64,000 nucleotides of DNA, from contig JAEWIE010000019.1 in the NCBI GenBank assembly GCA_023387375.1, positions 1 through 64,000 of the forward strand, given 5' to 3'. The translations under genes were made by a program, and so were the position numbers. The stretch comes from Bacteroidota bacterium. Lineage in GTDB: Bacteria > Bacteroidota > Bacteroidia > Flavobacteriales > Weeksellaceae. Under the pieces are notes generated by a model. It ran no database searches. It saw nothing but the letters and a program-made list of their open reading frames with translations, and was not told the origin of the DNA. This document shows, in pieces, positions 16,898-25,574 of the stretch (position 1 is the first letter of the stretch; every line of letters begins with the position of its first letter).

Positions 16898-18028
16898 ATG
16901 TCAAATTTAACCTTTGCTGAAAAAATTGCAAAAGCAGAAAACTTCCTTCCCATCAATGGGACCGATTACATTGAATTTTATGTGGGCAACGCAAAACAAG
17001 CTGCACACTTTTACAAAACCGCATTTGGATTCCAAAGTATCGCCTATGCAGGACCCGAAACAGGCGTTAGAGATCGTGCAAGTTACGTACTGCAACAAGG
17101 CAAGATAAGACTCGTTTTAACCACGGGATTAAAGTCTGATTCCCCCATTAACGAACATGTGAAAAAACATGGAGATGGGGTCAAAATTCTAGCCCTTTGG
17201 GTAGACGACGCAACTAGTGCGTTTGAAGAAACAACAAGAAGAGGAGCTAAACCCTACTTAGAACCCACCACCATTCAAGACGAACATGGCCAGGTCGTTC
17301 GCTCAGGTATTTATACGTATGGTGAAACCGTCCATATGTTCATCGAACGTAAAAACTATTCGGGGCCATTTATGCCAGGATACCGCACATGGGAACCTAA
17401 CTATAGTCCAAGCGAAGTTGGGCTGCTCTATGTAGACCACTGTGTGGGCAATGTCGGATGGAACCGTATGCTTCCTGTTGTAAAATGGTACGAGGATGTA
17501 ATGGGATTTGTCAACATTCTTAGTTTTGACGACAAACAAATTAATACGGAATATTCCGCATTAATGTCAAAAGTAATGAGCAACGGAAACGGCTATGCAA
17601 AATTCCCGATTAATGAACCTGCCGAAGGCAAAAGAAAATCACAAGTAGAGGAATACCTTGATTTTTATGAAGATGAGGGAGTACAACACATCGCCGTGGC
17701 GACCAAAGACATTATTAAGACCGTGACGGAGCTTAAAGCGCGAGGTGTTGAATTCTTATCTCCTCCACCCGAAGCTTATTACGAGATGGTACCATCTCGT
17801 GTGGGAGAAATTGAAGAAGACTTAAAGAAACTCCAAGAACTTGGAATTCTAATTGACCACGATGAGGAAGGATACCTATTGCAAATCTTTACCAAACCGG
17901 TGGAAGACAGACCTACACTCTTTTTCGAAATCATTGAGCGCCACGGAGCACAAAGTTTCGGTGCGGGTAATTTCAAAGCTCTTTTCGAGGCTTTAGAACG
18001 TGAGCAGGAACTTCGAGGTAATCTTTAA
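16898..18028 (+). CDS. hppD: 4-hydroxyphenylpyruvate dioxygenase
   Basis: A 376-residue Fe(II) enzyme that converts 4-hydroxyphenylpyruvate to homogentisate. It has two vicinal-oxygen-chelate domains (about 20-155 and 175-345). The 2-His-1-Glu iron triad is visible: His181 (LLYVDHCVGN), His264 (GVQHIAVAT) and Glu344 (LFFEIIER). It supplies the substrate of the neighbouring hmgA product. A terminator lies between them and an AT-rich 240-bp spacer precedes this gene, so it probably has its own promoter; a near-consensus AATATTTG lies at 16850-16857. Confidence 0.96.
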   Translation: MSNLTFAEKIAKAENFLPINGTDYIEFYVGNAKQAAHFYKTAFGFQSIAYAGPETGVRDRASYVLQQGKIRLVLTTGLKSDSPINEHVKKHGDGVKILALWVDDATSAFEETTRRGAKPYLEPTTIQDEHGQVVRSGIYTYGETVHMFIERKNYSGPFMPGYRTWEPNYSPSEVGLLYVDHCVGNVGWNRMLPVVKWYEDVMGFVNILSFDDKQINTEYSALMSKVMSNGNGYAKFPINEPAEGKRKSQVEEYLDFYEDEGVQHIAVATKDIIKTVTELKARGVEFLSPPPEAYYEMVPSRVGEIEEDLKKLQELGILIDHDEEGYLLQIFTKPVEDRPTLFFEIIERHGAQSFGAGNFKALFEALEREQELRGNL

Positions 18029-18078
18029 TTCAGGTTTGGATTGATATTTGTAATCTTATTGAGGTAAAAAGTATCACA

Positions 18079-18525
18079 ATGAGAAAACTATTATTATTCA
18101 TAGGCTTATTTATCGCATTTGGAACCATCCAAGCACAGTTTGCAAAAGCAAATTATCGCCTAGCCCAATTGAAAAAGCAAAACCCAGGATTCAAATCTCT
18201 CAAGAATGTAGATCTGGAAGCTCAAAAGTTTGTTCTTATTAAAGATTTTGAAGATCATACAGAACGTCAAATTATAAGTGTAGTAGGCAGTGATGCCACC
18301 TATGTCGAGGTATTTGATGACAAAGAAAAAAAAACGAGCAGTTCAAATGTTTTTTCAGGGGATGTGGTTCAATCCGATTCGGGAGTTCTCTCTTTTCGAT
18401 TTGATGAACTTGAAGGAACTAAACTACCTCTTCCGATCGCAAAAAACTTTGTCGCGATGGAAAAAGACAACACTTTGATTCTTGTAGACGTAAATACGAG
18501 AGATCGATGGATGAGTTATCCCTAA
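18079..18525 (+). CDS. Secreted protein of unknown function in the tyrosine-catabolism group
   Basis: A 148-residue protein with a clear signal peptide (MRKLLLFIGLFIAFGTIQAQ). The mature part has a beta-rich look (KFVLIKDFEDHTERQIISVVG, SGDVVQSDSGVLSFRFDEL) and ends VDVNTRDRWMSYP. I do not recognise a family. It lies 50 nt after hppD and just before a strong terminator, so it is probably transcribed with hppD, but an exported protein has no obvious place in the cytosolic pathway. Confidence 0.75.
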   Translation: MRKLLLFIGLFIAFGTIQAQFAKANYRLAQLKKQNPGFKSLKNVDLEAQKFVLIKDFEDHTERQIISVVGSDATYVEVFDDKEKKTSSSNVFSGDVVQSDSGVLSFRFDELEGTKLPLPIAKNFVAMEKDNTLILVDVNTRDRWMSYP

Positions 18526-18565
18526 GTAAGATAATCGCAAAGGCTTTGTAGGCCTAAGAAAAAGC

Positions 18566-18601
18566 AAGTTCATAGCCCTATCCGGTTATGAACTTTTTTT
18601 T
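18566..18601 (+). terminator. Intrinsic terminator after the hppD unit
   Basis: AAGTTCATA (18566-18574) pairs with TATGAACTT (18587-18595), extended inward by G-U and two C-G pairs. A run of T follows directly. Confidence 0.85.
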
Positions 18602-18627
18602 ATATATTTAAGTTCTAAATTTAATTT

Positions 18628-19875
18628 ATGAAATCATTCGTATCCTATCCTGAAAATTCAGACTTTTCTATACACAATATTCCCTTTGGAGTGGCTGTTT
18701 TCGATCAAGAATATATCGCCTGTGCAACCCGAATTGGTGACATCGTCATTGACCTAGCCACCCTATATGATTTTGGTTATTTCAATGATGTGAACGGACT
18801 TCAAGACAATGTATTTGAAGCCTATACTCTTAATGAACTTATTGAACTAGGTAAACCCATCACAAAAAGCATTCGAGAAAAAATCCAGACTCTTCTGTTG
18901 GAAGGATCTTCCCTTTCAAAGGATGAAAAAAGCATCGAAGAATGTTTTTTCAACCTAGACCAAGTAAAAATGCTAATGCCTGTGCACGTAGCAAATTACA
19001 CGGATTTTTACTCTAGCATCGAGCACGCGACCAATGTAGGGAAATTATTTAGAGATCCCGAGAATGCACTTCTTCCCAACTGGAGACATTTGCCAGTGGC
19101 TTACCACGGAAGAGCTTCTTCCATTGTCGTATCAGGAACCGAAATCATTAGACCTAAAGGGCAAACCAAAGCGAAGACAGAGCCGCTTCCTAGTTTTGGA
19201 CCTTGTAAACAACTCGACTTTGAACTAGAACTCGGGTTTATCATAAATCAAAACACAGAGATGGGTGATCGCATTAGTGTAGAAGAGGCAGAAGACTCGA
19301 TCTTTGGCTTAGTTCTTTTCAATGACTGGTCAGCTCGTGATATCCAATCATGGGAATACGTTCCATTAGGCCCCTTTTTAGCCAAGAATTTCGCAAGTTC
19401 GATCTCCCCTTGGGTAGTGACGCTCGAAGCGCTTGAGCCTTTCCGGACCGAATCGCCTAAACAAGAACCCGAAGTATTAGAGTATCTAAAATCGTCCGGC
19501 AAAAAGAATTATGATATACATTTAGAAGTGGGACTTACGCCGGACAAAGGCACGGAAGTAATCATTACGAAGACCAATTTCAAAACCATGTACTGGAACA
19601 TGGCCCAGCAGCTTGCCCATCACACGGTAAATGGTTGCAATGTAGAAGTTGGAGATTTGTACGCCTCCGGAACTATTTCTGGCAACGAACCGGATTCTTT
19701 TGGTTCTTTACTTGAACTAACCTACCAAGGAGAAAAGCCACTCGTTTTAAACGACGGACAGAAACGAAAATTTTTAGAGGATCAAGACACGGTCTCCATG
19801 AGAGGTTGGGCAGAAAAAGACGGCATTCGTGTCGGATTTGGTGAGGTGGTGGGAACCATTCTTCCGGCCAAATAA
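18628..19875 (+). CDS. fahA: Fumarylacetoacetase
   Basis: A 415-residue hydrolase that splits fumarylacetoacetate to fumarate and acetoacetate, the last step of tyrosine degradation. The N-terminal beta domain is followed by the FAH domain with YTDFYSSIEHATNVGKLFR, PVAYHGRASSI, the metal-site region FELELGFII and NDWSARDIQ, and the C-terminal SGTISGNEPDSFGSLLEL. The length equals the usual bacterial enzyme. No maleylacetoacetate isomerase gene, which should act just before it, is present in the window. Confidence 0.96.
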   Translation: MKSFVSYPENSDFSIHNIPFGVAVFDQEYIACATRIGDIVIDLATLYDFGYFNDVNGLQDNVFEAYTLNELIELGKPITKSIREKIQTLLLEGSSLSKDEKSIEECFFNLDQVKMLMPVHVANYTDFYSSIEHATNVGKLFRDPENALLPNWRHLPVAYHGRASSIVVSGTEIIRPKGQTKAKTEPLPSFGPCKQLDFELELGFIINQNTEMGDRISVEEAEDSIFGLVLFNDWSARDIQSWEYVPLGPFLAKNFASSISPWVVTLEALEPFRTESPKQEPEVLEYLKSSGKKNYDIHLEVGLTPDKGTEVIITKTNFKTMYWNMAQQLAHHTVNGCNVEVGDLYASGTISGNEPDSFGSLLELTYQGEKPLVLNDGQKRKFLEDQDTVSMRGWAEKDGIRVGFGEVVGTILPAK

Positions 19876-19927
19876 ACATTCCTTGAATAGAGTGAATTCC
19901 TTTCTCTAAACGACATAAACATTTTCT

Positions 19928-20812
19928 GTGAAAACAATTGATCCAAAAGACTTAAGTTCGCAAGATCTCCAAACTATAATGCAAACTGCCGTGGCGCCAA
20001 GACCCATAGCCTTTGCCTCAACCATAAGTAAAAAAGGAGCACCCAACCTATCTCCTTTTAGCTTTTTCAACATGGTTTCAACCGTGCCTCCAATCCTTGT
20101 ATTTTCCCCCTCACGACGCGTTCGAGACAACACGACAAAGCATACCTTAGAAAACATTATTGAGACAAATGAAGTGGTTATCGGTGTGGTTAATTATGAC
20201 ATTGTACAACAAGTAAGTCTGAGTTCCACCGATTACGACGAAGGCGTAAATGAGTTTATAAAAGCTGGATTTACGATGGTGGATGCCGTCAAAGTAAAAC
20301 CTAAACTCATTGCTGAATGTCCTGTTAATTTTGAATGCCGAGTTCTTGTGGTTCAATCCCTAGGAACGGAAGGCGGTGCGGGCAACCTGATAATCTGTCA
20401 GGTTGAACATATTCACATTGACCCCAAATATCTAGATTCAAAAGGAAAACTAGACCAAATAAAACTAGATCTCGTTTCTCGTTTAGGAGGTCCTTATTAT
20501 GGCCGAAACAATGCAACTAACTTATTTAATATCCCAAAACCTCTTACAAAAAAAGGGATTGGGTTTGACAATTTACCCAAAGAAATTTTAACAAGTACAG
20601 TACTCTCAGGAAATGATTTGGCAATGCTTGCAAATGTAGAAACACGTCCCAAGGGTCATTTTTCGTCGGATAAAAAAGTTCATTTAAAGGCGAAAGCGCT
20701 TCTCCGTAATGAAGAGATTGAGAAGGCGTGGGAAACGCTAAGGCGTCCTAGCACAGATGAAGATGAAAAACTGGATCTACTGAGACACATTTTTAGCATC
20801 ATTAAGAAATAA
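19928..20812 (+). CDS. Flavin reductase-like FMN-binding protein
   Basis: A 294-residue protein of the flavin reductase (DIM6/NTAB) family. The N-terminal domain has AVAPRPIAFASTI, NLSPFSFFNMVS and NTTKHTLENI, which form the FMN site, and a distinct C-terminal extension follows residue 200. The start is GTG at 19928: the family N-terminus reads MKTIDPKDL and no in-frame ATG fits. It lies 52 nt after fahA. A redox role coupled to aromatic catabolism is possible but unproven. Confidence 0.85.
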   Translation: MKTIDPKDLSSQDLQTIMQTAVAPRPIAFASTISKKGAPNLSPFSFFNMVSTVPPILVFSPSRRVRDNTTKHTLENIIETNEVVIGVVNYDIVQQVSLSSTDYDEGVNEFIKAGFTMVDAVKVKPKLIAECPVNFECRVLVVQSLGTEGGAGNLIICQVEHIHIDPKYLDSKGKLDQIKLDLVSRLGGPYYGRNNATNLFNIPKPLTKKGIGFDNLPKEILTSTVLSGNDLAMLANVETRPKGHFSSDKKVHLKAKALLRNEEIEKAWETLRRPSTDEDEKLDLLRHIFSIIKK

Positions 20813-20841
20813 AACATTTCTTCCCAATTCTTAGTTCCATT

Positions 20842-20879
20842 AAAAATTCCCTCACATAAATTATGGAGAGGGAATTTTT
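20842..20879. terminator. Bidirectional terminator between flavin reductase and terC
   Basis: A perfect 12-bp stem, AAAAATTCCCTC (20842-20853) with 20868-20879, has a 14-nt loop, and A5/T5 runs at the arms make it usable from both strands. Confidence 0.75.
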
Positions 20880-20984
20880 GAGTCAATCTTTTGCTAAAGC
20901 AGTGACGATTACAAACCGTCTCACTGATCCTTTTGAGATAGCGCTAGATTGCTTGAATTTAAACCCAGCGCTTGCAAGTCTAGT

Positions 20985-21818
20985 TTAAGAATCCTCCGAA
21001 TCTTTGATTTCCAAATCCTTGTCGAGTTCTGGACTAATTTTTATGCGATTCTCCGCACGGCTTCTAAAGCGAATATTAAGCATTTCCACTACAAGACTAA
21101 ATGCCAAGCAGGAGTAAATAATATTTTTACTCACATGCTGATGAATACCTTCTGCAACAAGCATTACTCCAATCACAACAAGGAAAGCCAAAGCTAGCAT
21201 CTGCAAACTCGCATGCTTATTAATAATGGTTGAAATTGGACCTGCGAAGAGCATCATAATTCCCATGGAAATCACGACCGCAATAATCATCAACATGACA
21301 TTGTCCACAAGGCCAATTGCGGTTAGTATGGAATCGAGTGAAAACACCATATCAATTAGAATTATTTGCAGTACAACCATGGTCATTAAACCACTGACTC
21401 CAGATTTCGAAGAAGAACTTACTTCATGTTCATGGAATTGCATCTTAGAATGAATCTCAAATGTACTTTTACCGATCAGAAAAATACCCCCTGCCAAAAG
21501 AATTAGATCTTTCCAACTTAACGCTAGAGCTCCTTCTCCATTTGGTTCTTCAAACCAATCCAGTGTAAGCACCGGATCCTTCAAACCTATGATCCAACCA
21601 ATCATTAATAAAAGAGCTATACGGAAAATCATCGCAAAGGCTAGTCCAAGATTCCTTGCAAACCTTCTTTTTGCTTTGGGTAATTTATCGGATATAATGG
21701 AAATGAAAATAATATTGTCAACACCGAGAACAATTTCTAAAAAGGTCAAGGTCAATAGGGAAATCCAAATCTGAGGATTTGCGAAATTGGGCCAGTCTAG
21801 CGCAGCAAATAAGTCCAT
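20985..21818 (-). CDS. TerC-family integral membrane protein
   Basis: A 277-residue inner-membrane protein with about seven transmembrane segments. The TerC motifs EIVLGVDNIIF (near residue 28) and MVFSLDSILTAIG (near 158) contain the acidic residues expected to bind metal in the membrane. TerC/Alx/YkoY proteins are linked to manganese or other metal export and tellurite resistance. I see no yybP-ykoY riboswitch-like structure in the 244-bp upstream region; a -7 box TATCTTCG lies at 21839-21846. The family is certain, the ion inferred. Confidence 0.9.
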   Translation of the reverse strand: MDLFAALDWPNFANPQIWISLLTLTFLEIVLGVDNIIFISIISDKLPKAKRRFARNLGLAFAMIFRIALLLMIGWIIGLKDPVLTLDWFEEPNGEGALALSWKDLILLAGGIFLIGKSTFEIHSKMQFHEHEVSSSSKSGVSGLMTMVVLQIILIDMVFSLDSILTAIGLVDNVMLMIIAVVISMGIMMLFAGPISTIINKHASLQMLALAFLVVIGVMLVAEGIHQHVSKNIIYSCLAFSLVVEMLNIRFRSRAENRIKISPELDKDLEIKDSEDS

Positions 21819-21838
21819 TTTTTTTTTAATTTAGGCCT

Positions 21839-21846
21839 CGAAGATA
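21839..21846 (-). promoter_or_regulatory. -7 box upstream of the terC-family gene
   Basis: The minus strand reads TATCTTCG, a TTCG variant of the Bacteroidota -7 element, about 20 nt before the ATG. A clear -33 element is not seen. Confidence 0.35.
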
Positions 21847-22062
21847 ATTTTTTTCTTTCGATTACCCACTATACAACTTGCTATTTTTTTGAAGAAATTT
21901 GGTACTGATTTTCAAGTGATTTTACCGCACTATGCACTTGAAAGTGAGCTAGTAGGAGCCTCAAAAATTCTGAGCCTCCTTTCGACAAAGAATCCTTCAA
22001 AGCCCAAAAGGGTAAAGCTATTTCAGGTGTAATAAAACGCAAAGGATTTGCAAATAACGTCT

Positions 22063-22530
22063 TTACTTTGTCTTTGAAAGATATTCCCTAAATTGATCGT
22101 TTAAGACTTCACATTCTTTTCTCATCAGTCCACTTTCAATCTGAGGTCTTTTGCCCCATTTAGGAACCGTCTCGGTTTCAAGAATTTTAAACTCTGAAGA
22201 CTGTCCTCCCACATACGGAACCTGCAATCCAAATTTAATATTTGCTATGTGATGATGTCTTAGCACATAAGAACACATAAGGCAAGGTTCATGCGTGGAA
22301 TACAAAATACTATGAGGCAAAACTTCGGCGAAGCCATTTTTTAGAGCGTCCTGCACAGCAAGAATCTCCGCATGCCTTGTAATATCACCTGTGGATTTTC
22401 CCTTCTCGATACCTCGACCGATGATCTGATTTTCGTGTACAATGACAGATCCTACAGGTGGATTCCCCTCTTCTAATGCCAACTTTGCGAGCCTTATGCA
22501 TTCCTGCATATACAGTCTATCCTCTTCCAT
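22063..22530 (-). CDS. Cytidine/guanine-type nucleoside deaminase
   Basis: A 155-residue zinc deaminase of the CMP/dCMP-TadA superfamily. The zinc site is visible as HAE (His53, catalytic Glu55) and PCLMC (Cys83, Cys86). PPVGSVIV near residue 25 forms the substrate pocket. It could be a guanine deaminase or a nucleoside deaminase; it lacks the tRNA-binding features I would want to call it TadA. It lies 123 nt downstream of the M16 gene on the same strand. Confidence 0.87.
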   Translation of the reverse strand: MEEDRLYMQECIRLAKLALEEGNPPVGSVIVHENQIIGRGIEKGKSTGDITRHAEILAVQDALKNGFAEVLPHSILYSTHEPCLMCSYVLRHHHIANIKFGLQVPYVGGQSSEFKILETETVPKWGKRPQIESGLMRKECEVLNDQFREYLSKTK

Positions 22531-22653
22531 AGTCCATACAATTGAAAAACATCCTTCTAACTAAAACCTTTATTTGCCATACGTTAAGGAATATGCTTTG
22601 TAAATTAAAACCAGAAGATAAAAAGTACTTCGACCTACTATTTCCCTACCTGT

Positions 22654-25512
22654 CTAAAAGTTAAACAATTCTTCTAAATCTAACTCGACGACGTTCCCTA
22701 AGGCTTCAAGCTGCGAAAAATCAAGCTCTTGCCTATTTCCGATCAAAGCCATATTGTATGTAAGTCCACTAATTCGATCCTGATAGAAGGAGCTTAACTC
22801 TTCAAAGGTTAAACGTTCAATTACTTTGTACATCTCTTCTCGAATGTCATAATCAATGCCTAACTTTTTTAACCGATGATGATTACTAAAGATAGCACTT
22901 CTTCGAATCCTTCCCGAGGCAATTCGCTTAAGGGCCTGCGATTTTGAACTTTCAAATTGAGACTTATAGTAAGGAAGCTCGCTCATTAGCGCATCCATTG
23001 AATCGAGTGCAATACTCAATTTATCGCTTTGTGTTCCTAAAAAACTAAGCAAATAATCGGGCTCACCCAGGCGATTAGCCGTTTGGTACTGAGCGTAGGC
23101 AGAATACGCTAAACTTTTACGTTCCCGAATCTCTTGGAATACAATACTTGAAAGTCCACTGCCAAAGTATTCGTTGAATACATTTGCAATACCGAAGGTT
23201 TTAGGATTAACGTTCTCTGATCTGCCTACTTTGGTAAGTTCCACTTGCACCATATCGTAATTCACAAAATACAATGTATCTTCTCCTTTCGGAGTATCAT
23301 AGGTTTGCGAATCTGGTATTTTCCTTGATTCTGGCTCAATATAGGGCGTAATTTGACTCACAAGAGTCTCTAAATCATTTCCATAGAAGAAAAGTTCATA
23401 GGGATAAGAAAACAAACTCCTGGTGTTTTCGACAAGTTCTTCGCAAGAAAGAAGTTCGAGATCTTCTTTTGAAATCACATCTCGAAGACGTGAATTCTTC
23501 CCGTACTTCGCATAACTTCGAAGGGCATTACTAATTTTACTTTTGTCATTTTTGGCCACCTGACGGCTCTCTAAAATGCTTTGAACAAAATCTTCATACA
23601 CATTTTGGTCTGCTTGTAGCTCCTTAATCCAATGGTCTAATAATCGAATTCCTTCACTTAGGTTTTGTTCAAGACCCGAGAGTACGATGCTAATTTCATC
23701 CGAGGTAATTTGAAAATCAAAGGTAATCCCCAGTTTGAAGAATTCTAATTTGAGGGCTTCATTACTATACTTTGAAGTTCCCAGATACTGAAGAAGATAA
23801 AGGGCAAGTTCTAGGGTTTTGTCATGATCCTTCCCCATCGGAAATAGATAGTAAAGTTGAGCCCTTTCGTTTAATGGATTCTTCACATAACTCAGGATTT
23901 TCCCTTTCACATTTCGAGTCGTGATTTTTGCTTTGTAATCGATGAACTCTGGCTCGATTGGCTTACTCTCCATTAGAAGAAGAGATTTTGCAAATTCACT
24001 TTGTGCCTCTTGGTTTAGTTCTACAGGTGTAATGCCTGGATTTTCCACCCGAATAAGTGCCGAATTCTCTCCTTTTTCTTTGAAAATCTCCACATAATTA
24101 TCAATAAAAAACGACTGGGCAAATTCCATAACCTCCTCTTTCGTGATGGATTCATAGATTGCCAGTTCTTCAAGTTCTTCCTTCCAAGACTGCCCTCGGA
24201 TATAGGTTTGATAGAGATTGGTCGCTAGCCCATCGGAAGATTCTAATCCCTTAATTTGCTGAAGTTTAAAATCATTTACGATCGCCCAAAGCATCCAATC
24301 TGGAAACTCACCTTTTTTTATCTTATCGAGCGCCTCCAAAAGAAGTGCTTTTCCCTCTTGAAGGCTTTGATTTTCTTTGGGAACTAGTACCAAGGAAATC
24401 ATACCATACTGTTTGAATCCCATTGCATAGGCTCCCGCATACAAAGCTTTTTGTTTGTTATTTACATCCAAATCGAGGAGTCCTACTTCGCCCCGGTTTG
24501 TAAGCAAACTTGAAATCATATCTACAAGATAATAGTCCCTTGTACCATAGCTTGGTGTTCTCCATCCTAAATGCAATCTAGGAGAAGAAGGGCTTTGAAT
24601 TACGGAGGACTGAATCTGAGTAAGTGGTTTTTCTACAATTTCCTTGTCTTGTGGAAGCTCCACGCTTTTAAGGGTTCCAAAGTACCGATCCACCATGGCA
24701 ATGGTTTTTTCGAACTCAAGATCTCCTACAAGAACCATGGCATAGTTATTCGGTACATAATACTGATCAAAGTAAGCATGTATGGCTTTCATCGACGGAT
24801 TCTTCAGATGCTCTGCCTTTCCTAAAGTGGTTTGTTGACCGTTGGGATGGGTGGGGAAAAGCAGTCGCATCATCGTATCGTTCACCTGACGAGAGTCTTG
24901 ATCTTGTGCGCGGTTAAACTCTTCGTAGACCGTTTCTAATTCCGTATGAAAAAGACGAAGGACGAGTTCTCCAAAACGCTCTCGTTCTACTTTGAGCCAT
25001 CGCTCTAACTCATTGGAAGGGATTGCATTTTTGTAAACGGTTTCATCTAGCCATGTATGTGCATTGGTTCCGGTGGCTCCTAAAGAAGAAACCAGTTTAT
25101 CGTATTCTCCTGCAATCGCGTAGCTACTTGCCTTATGAGACAATGCATCGATTTGTTTGTAGATTTCTCTCTTCTTGCTGGGATCCGCTCTTTTATGCTC
25201 TTCATAGAGCTCCGATATTTGATCAATTAACTCGGATTCTTTCTCCCAATCTACGGTACCGATCTTAGAGGTTCCTTTGAAAAGCATATGCTCAAGATAA
25301 TGGGCAAGACCTGTATTGTCCTTAGGGTCCCGGTTACTTCCTGTGCGCACTGCAATATAGGTTTGAATTCTTGGGTGCTCTGAGTTTCTTGCGAGATAAA
25401 CTTTTAGTCCGTTACTTAAGCTATAAAGTCTCACTTGATGCTTATCATTTTCGACCCACTCATAAGAGTAGCCGTTTGCATCTGTTGAATGTTTTTCTTC
25501 GTATTGTGTCAT
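22654..25512 (-). CDS. M16 (insulinase-family) zinc metallopeptidase, full length
   Basis: A 952-residue peptidase with the inverted zinc motif HYLEH (His71, Glu74, His75) and the downstream glutamate region LETVYEEFNRAQD. The length fits the four-domain clamshell of single-chain M16 enzymes such as pitrilysin. There is no signal peptide, so it is probably cytosolic and degrades peptides. It starts 62 nt behind polA on the same strand, so the two may be co-transcribed. It is distinct from the exported M16 pair at 32.5-35.9 kb. Confidence 0.93.
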   Translation of the reverse strand: MTQYEEKHSTDANGYSYEWVENDKHQVRLYSLSNGLKVYLARNSEHPRIQTYIAVRTGSNRDPKDNTGLAHYLEHMLFKGTSKIGTVDWEKESELIDQISELYEEHKRADPSKKREIYKQIDALSHKASSYAIAGEYDKLVSSLGATGTNAHTWLDETVYKNAIPSNELERWLKVERERFGELVLRLFHTELETVYEEFNRAQDQDSRQVNDTMMRLLFPTHPNGQQTTLGKAEHLKNPSMKAIHAYFDQYYVPNNYAMVLVGDLEFEKTIAMVDRYFGTLKSVELPQDKEIVEKPLTQIQSSVIQSPSSPRLHLGWRTPSYGTRDYYLVDMISSLLTNRGEVGLLDLDVNNKQKALYAGAYAMGFKQYGMISLVLVPKENQSLQEGKALLLEALDKIKKGEFPDWMLWAIVNDFKLQQIKGLESSDGLATNLYQTYIRGQSWKEELEELAIYESITKEEVMEFAQSFFIDNYVEIFKEKGENSALIRVENPGITPVELNQEAQSEFAKSLLLMESKPIEPEFIDYKAKITTRNVKGKILSYVKNPLNERAQLYYLFPMGKDHDKTLELALYLLQYLGTSKYSNEALKLEFFKLGITFDFQITSDEISIVLSGLEQNLSEGIRLLDHWIKELQADQNVYEDFVQSILESRQVAKNDKSKISNALRSYAKYGKNSRLRDVISKEDLELLSCEELVENTRSLFSYPYELFFYGNDLETLVSQITPYIEPESRKIPDSQTYDTPKGEDTLYFVNYDMVQVELTKVGRSENVNPKTFGIANVFNEYFGSGLSSIVFQEIRERKSLAYSAYAQYQTANRLGEPDYLLSFLGTQSDKLSIALDSMDALMSELPYYKSQFESSKSQALKRIASGRIRRSAIFSNHHRLKKLGIDYDIREEMYKVIERLTFEELSSFYQDRISGLTYNMALIGNRQELDFSQLEALGNVVELDLEELFNF

Positions 25513-25574
25513 ACTTATTTAGAGTCAAATGGAATGCCTATTCCCGAGGCTTCCAATTCTGTTTTTTAATAAAA

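Noticed and set aside
21819..22062. Manganese riboswitch upstream of the terC-family gene
   Set aside because: I could not find the conserved paired loops of the yybP-ykoY element; only a weak mismatched hairpin lies near 21955-21980.
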